A stretch of DNA of 64,000 bases from S010-25 sp964441285. Lineage in GTDB: Bacteria; Pseudomonadota; Gammaproteobacteria; SZUA-229. A program made the translations under genes and the position numbers. The stretch covers positions 124,001-188,000 of the forward strand of contig CAYTUK010000002.1 of assembly GCA_964441285.1 (NCBI GenBank), given 5' to 3'. This document shows, piece by piece, positions 61,040-64,000 of this stretch. Below the pieces are notes generated by a model that saw only the letters and a program-made list of their open reading frames with translations, ran no database searches and had not been told where the DNA came from. Position 1 is the first letter of the stretch. The number at the start of each line of letters is the position of its first letter.

Positions 61040-63871
61040 ATGTATCACTGTCGTCTTAACCCGCTAATCTATAGCACTTTCTGCTTATCCTTTGGCATTG
61101 CGCTCTCCTGCCTGCCTGCACAAGGGAGTACACAGGATTTAACTTTAGCACCAGATATCGCTTTTTTTTATGGACATTCCCTGCCATTGCAGGCACTACA
61201 GAATTTTGACCAGCTTGTGGTACAACCTGATCATGTTAGCGCAGCACAGCGACACCAACTCCAGCAGGCTGGCGTTCAATTACTTGCGTATGTCAGTATT
61301 GGTGAAATAGCGGCTGATGATCCACAGCACAAAAAACTAAAAAAAGACTGGATTATCGGTTCTAATCCCAACTGGAACAGTAGCGTGCTGGATGTGCGCA
61401 AGACAGAAGTCGACCAGTTTCTGTGGCAAACCTATATCCGACCGGTGATGAAAGCAGGTTATCAGGGGGTTTTTCTGGATACGCTGGACAGTTATCAGCT
61501 AGTGAGCAAAACAACACGGCAACGCCAGGCCTATGAACAGGGACTGGTGCGGATTATTAAACATATAAAAAACCGCTGGCCACAGGCTATTATTATTCTC
61601 AATCGGGGCTTTGAAATTATTCCCCGTGTTGCCAAACAGATCAATGGCGTGGTGGCCGAATCATTATTTTCCGCCTTTAACGGCGATAAAAAGGGCTATT
61701 CCATCGTATCAAAAGTCGATCGTGACTGGCTCATCGCCGCCTTACACCGGATTCAGAAAACGTACCACCTGCCGATAACAGTCCTTGATTACCTGCCTGA
61801 CAATCGCTGGCAGGAAGCCGCCACGCTGGCAAAAAAAATTGCGGCACTGGGCTTTGTCCCGTGGATCAGTGATGGGCATCTAAACAGCATGGGACGTGGA
61901 CGTTTGCGCCCGGTGCCCCGAAAAATTCTGGCATTGTATGACGATAAAAAATCCTTATATGATGATAGAAAGGATGACGTTTATCATAGCAATGTCCATC
62001 GCCGGCTGGCTGAACCACTGGAATATATGGGGTATCAACTGGTTTACCTGAATATCAACCGGCATCCATTGCCACCCATGAATTTACGTGGCCGTTATGT
62101 GGGCATTGTTAGCTGGTTTAGTGGCCGGCCGCTGAAAAAATCAAAACAACAATTGTGCAAATGGTTTAAATACCAGCACCAGAACGGACTGTATATTTCA
62201 ATTTTCGGACAACTGCCTGCCGCTAGCCAGTGCAATAAATTATTCCATCTTAAAACGGTGAATAACCTCTCAGATAAAAAATTCAGCATCAGCCAGCGGC
62301 AAAAATCCGTTGGTCAGTTTGAAGCCAGGTTAAGAATACGCCGGTTCCAGATGCCGACTATTACATCCACCCAGACTACCGCCACACGCTGGCTACAATT
62401 CAAAACACAACAGGACACCACTATTGATCCCATTGTGGTTGATGACTGGGGCGGCTATGCACTGTCACCCTATGTCACCGTTGATGGTGCGGATGGCACG
62501 TCCAAATGGCTATTTAATCCTTTTGATTTTTTACGTAAAAGTTTACGTCTTGCGGTTATTCCGGCGGTGGATATTAGCACCGAAAGCGGCCGCCGTATTC
62601 TGACTATCCATATTGATGGTGATGGTTTTGTTTCCCGTGCTGAGCTACCAGGCACACCTTATGCCGGTGCCGTGATTCGTGACCGAATACTGAAACATTA
62701 CCGTCTGCCAACCACAGTATCGATTATTGAAGCAGAAATTGGTAGTAAGGGCTTATACCCGAAACAGAGTCCGCAACTGGAAAAAATTGCCCGTTCTATT
62801 TTCAAGCTTCCCTATGTAGAAATCGCTACCCATACCTTCAGTCATCCTTTTTTCTGGCAGGTCTTTGATGGTGATTATAATGTCGGCAAGGAGGCGTATG
62901 GTTTAAACCTGCCGGTACCCGGTTACAAACTTAATCTAAAAAGGGAAATTATCGGTTCGACTGACTACATCAACAAGCACCTTGCACCAAAAAATAAACA
63001 CGTCAAAATGATACTCTGGTCGGGAAATACTTGGCCTGTTGCCCGCGCTATCAAGATGGCAACAGATGATGGCCTGCTCAATGTAAATGGCGGCGATACC
63101 TGGCCGCTGCCCTACCGTAATTCTATCTCCATGATCTGGCCGGCAGGTCGCCCGACTGACGGCGGCTTACAGGTTTACGCACCCGTGCTCAATGAGGATG
63201 TTTACACTAATAACTGGCATGGGCCATATTATGGTTATCGAGAGGCCATCTATTCTTTTAAATATCTGGAAACACCTCGGCGTTTAAAACCCATTGGTAT
63301 TTATTACCATTTCTATTCTGGCACCAAACTCGCTTCTCTCCATGCACTGAAACAGGTTTATAACTGGGCGCTGAAACAACACCCGATTCCACTTTATCTC
63401 AGCCAGTATGCACAGCGGGCGAATGCCCTTTATCAGGCCAGTCTGGCACAACGGTTAGACGGTGGCTGGTCGATTAATACGGCAACCTATATTCACACTT
63501 TGCGACTGCCAACAAAAATGGGGTGGCCAAATCTAACACGCAGCCGAGGAATTGCCGGTTACCGCAAAGGTGTCGATGGTGTTTATGTCAGCCTGAGTTC
63601 AACCACACCGGTTTTGTATTTACAGCCAAACCCGGATCAACAACTTCATCTGGTGGACTCCAATGGCGTGGTTAAATACTGGCGGCACCGTAAAAAAAGC
63701 ATTCAATTAAGCCTGCACGCAAATGTTGCTTTGCAATTATCCGTTGCCCCGGCCAGATCCTGTGAATTAAAAGCCGCCCATCACCGCTACCAGAGCCGCA
63801 CTCAGGGTAACCAGCAAATTTTTTCATTACCAGTAAAAACGCTGGAGAAGGCGACGCTTGTCTGTCATTAG
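61040..63871 (+). CDS. pelA: Pel polysaccharide hydrolase/deacetylase PelA
   Basis: A 943-aa periplasmic protein matching PelA in length and layout. After a signal peptide (cleavage near AQGST) comes a GH114-type hydrolase domain (about 35-290) with AYVSIGEI, GVFLDTLD (Asp147) and VVAESLF (Glu207). A middle domain of unknown role (300-440) follows, then a CE4-like deacetylase domain with HIDGDGF near residue 522-528 and ATHTFSHPFF near 595-604. A C-terminal beta domain ends the protein. PelA deacetylates Pel, a GalNAc/GalN-rich polymer, and can cleave it. A weak GGATGA ribosome site lies upstream. The next gene starts inside its stop. Confidence 0.92.
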   Translation: MYHCRLNPLIYSTFCLSFGIALSCLPAQGSTQDLTLAPDIAFFYGHSLPLQALQNFDQLVVQPDHVSAAQRHQLQQAGVQLLAYVSIGEIAADDPQHKKLKKDWIIGSNPNWNSSVLDVRKTEVDQFLWQTYIRPVMKAGYQGVFLDTLDSYQLVSKTTRQRQAYEQGLVRIIKHIKNRWPQAIIILNRGFEIIPRVAKQINGVVAESLFSAFNGDKKGYSIVSKVDRDWLIAALHRIQKTYHLPITVLDYLPDNRWQEAATLAKKIAALGFVPWISDGHLNSMGRGRLRPVPRKILALYDDKKSLYDDRKDDVYHSNVHRRLAEPLEYMGYQLVYLNINRHPLPPMNLRGRYVGIVSWFSGRPLKKSKQQLCKWFKYQHQNGLYISIFGQLPAASQCNKLFHLKTVNNLSDKKFSISQRQKSVGQFEARLRIRRFQMPTITSTQTTATRWLQFKTQQDTTIDPIVVDDWGGYALSPYVTVDGADGTSKWLFNPFDFLRKSLRLAVIPAVDISTESGRRILTIHIDGDGFVSRAELPGTPYAGAVIRDRILKHYRLPTTVSIIEAEIGSKGLYPKQSPQLEKIARSIFKLPYVEIATHTFSHPFFWQVFDGDYNVGKEAYGLNLPVPGYKLNLKREIIGSTDYINKHLAPKNKHVKMILWSGNTWPVARAIKMATDDGLLNVNGGDTWPLPYRNSISMIWPAGRPTDGGLQVYAPVLNEDVYTNNWHGPYYGYREAIYSFKYLETPRRLKPIGIYYHFYSGTKLASLHALKQVYNWALKQHPIPLYLSQYAQRANALYQASLAQRLDGGWSINTATYIHTLRLPTKMGWPNLTRSRGIAGYRKGVDGVYVSLSSTTPVLYLQPNPDQQLHLVDSNGVVKYWRHRKKSIQLSLHANVALQLSVAPARSCELKAAHHRYQSRTQGNQQIFSLPVKTLEKATLVCH

Positions 63872-64000
63872 ACTCAAAACACTGCGCGGTGACGACTATC
63901 GCCGTGAACACCTGGTTAATGTTCCGGCTCTGATCTCAATGGCTGTGGTTATCAGCCTGGCACTGATTTTACTGTTCCCTAAAAAGGCTGTTTTCAGTGA
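63858..64000 (+). CDS. pelB: Partial PelB-like membrane protein (N-terminus only)
   Basis: From TTG 63858, overlapping the pelA stop by 14 bp, a frame runs to the window edge (47 codons). It shows a polar N-terminus (RLKTLRGDDYRREHLVNVPA) then one TM helix (ISMAVVISLALILLF). In pel operons the gene after pelA is pelB, whose protein starts with a cytoplasmic tail and a TM helix before a TPR region and outer-membrane barrel. The assignment rests mainly on position; the rest is outside the window, and the start codon is uncertain. Confidence 0.55.
   Translation, partial: MSVIRLKTLRGDDYRREHLVNVPALISMAVVISLALILLFPKKAVFS

Noticed and set aside
1..64000. CRISPR arrays, tRNA, rRNA, phage or intact insertion sequences
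   Set aside because: No regularly spaced repeats, clover-leaf sequences, rRNA blocks or transposase/integrase genes were seen on either strand.

Overview
The window reads as one chromosomal stretch of a flagellated, biofilm-forming gammaproteobacterium. The main clue is the flagellar/chemotaxis gene order (fliLMNOPQR-flhBA-flhF-flhG-fliA-cheY-cheZ-cheA-parC-parP-cheW), typical of polar-flagellated Pseudomonas/Vibrio/Shewanella-type bacteria. An exosortase-A (XrtA/EpsH) exopolysaccharide locus and a Pel-type locus fit the same picture. The genus cannot be told from the sequence. No rRNA, tRNA, CRISPR array, phage or intact insertion sequence was seen.

Region 1 (about 1-27.9 kb, almost all on the minus strand) is an XrtA-type exopolysaccharide cluster. 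Its core, read 5'->3' on the minus strand, is an ExeA-like ATPase, a polyprenyl glycosylphosphotransferase, a small lipoprotein, the PrsK/PrsR two-component pair, exosortase XrtA fused to an EpsI domain, the TPR lipoprotein PrsT, a chain-length determinant, a tyrosine autokinase, a polysaccharide deacetylase, glycosyltransferases and an asparagine-synthase-like amidotransferase. Its distal end (1-8.7 kb) looks rearranged. Two paralogous secreted proteins of unknown function (4408-5730 and 7401-8690) sit on the plus strand among minus-strand glycosyltransferases. Between them lies a chimeric scar (6694-6904) made of a glycosyltransferase 5' end joined to an asnB-type 3' end. No Wza-like outer-membrane exporter, FemAB-like protein, flippase, polymerase or PEP-CTERM substrate is visible. 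A 29-residue membrane microprotein (27792-27881) lies just upstream of the cluster.

Region 2 (28.3-43.4 kb, minus strand) is a second chemotaxis operon. It holds a two-TM protein, a short membrane receptor with a CheZ-like DxxxQ tail, CheY, a 107-aa protein, CheA, three large tandem PAS-containing receptors, CheW and a lipoprotein. A good sigma-28 promoter (43325-43351) stands at its head. Region 3 (43.8-60.7 kb, minus strand) is the flagellar export/switch and main chemotaxis block, headed by a near-consensus sigma-54 promoter at 60689-60704. Neither chemotaxis block contains cheR or cheB.

Region 4 (61.0-64.0 kb, plus strand) starts a pel locus: full pelA and the beginning of a pelB-like gene, divergent from fliL. 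The shared intergenic region carries the sigma-54 fliL promoter and a sigma-28-like site pointing toward pelA. The window therefore puts two exopolysaccharide systems directly beside the motility machinery, consistent with (but not proving) coordinated motile-to-sessile control.
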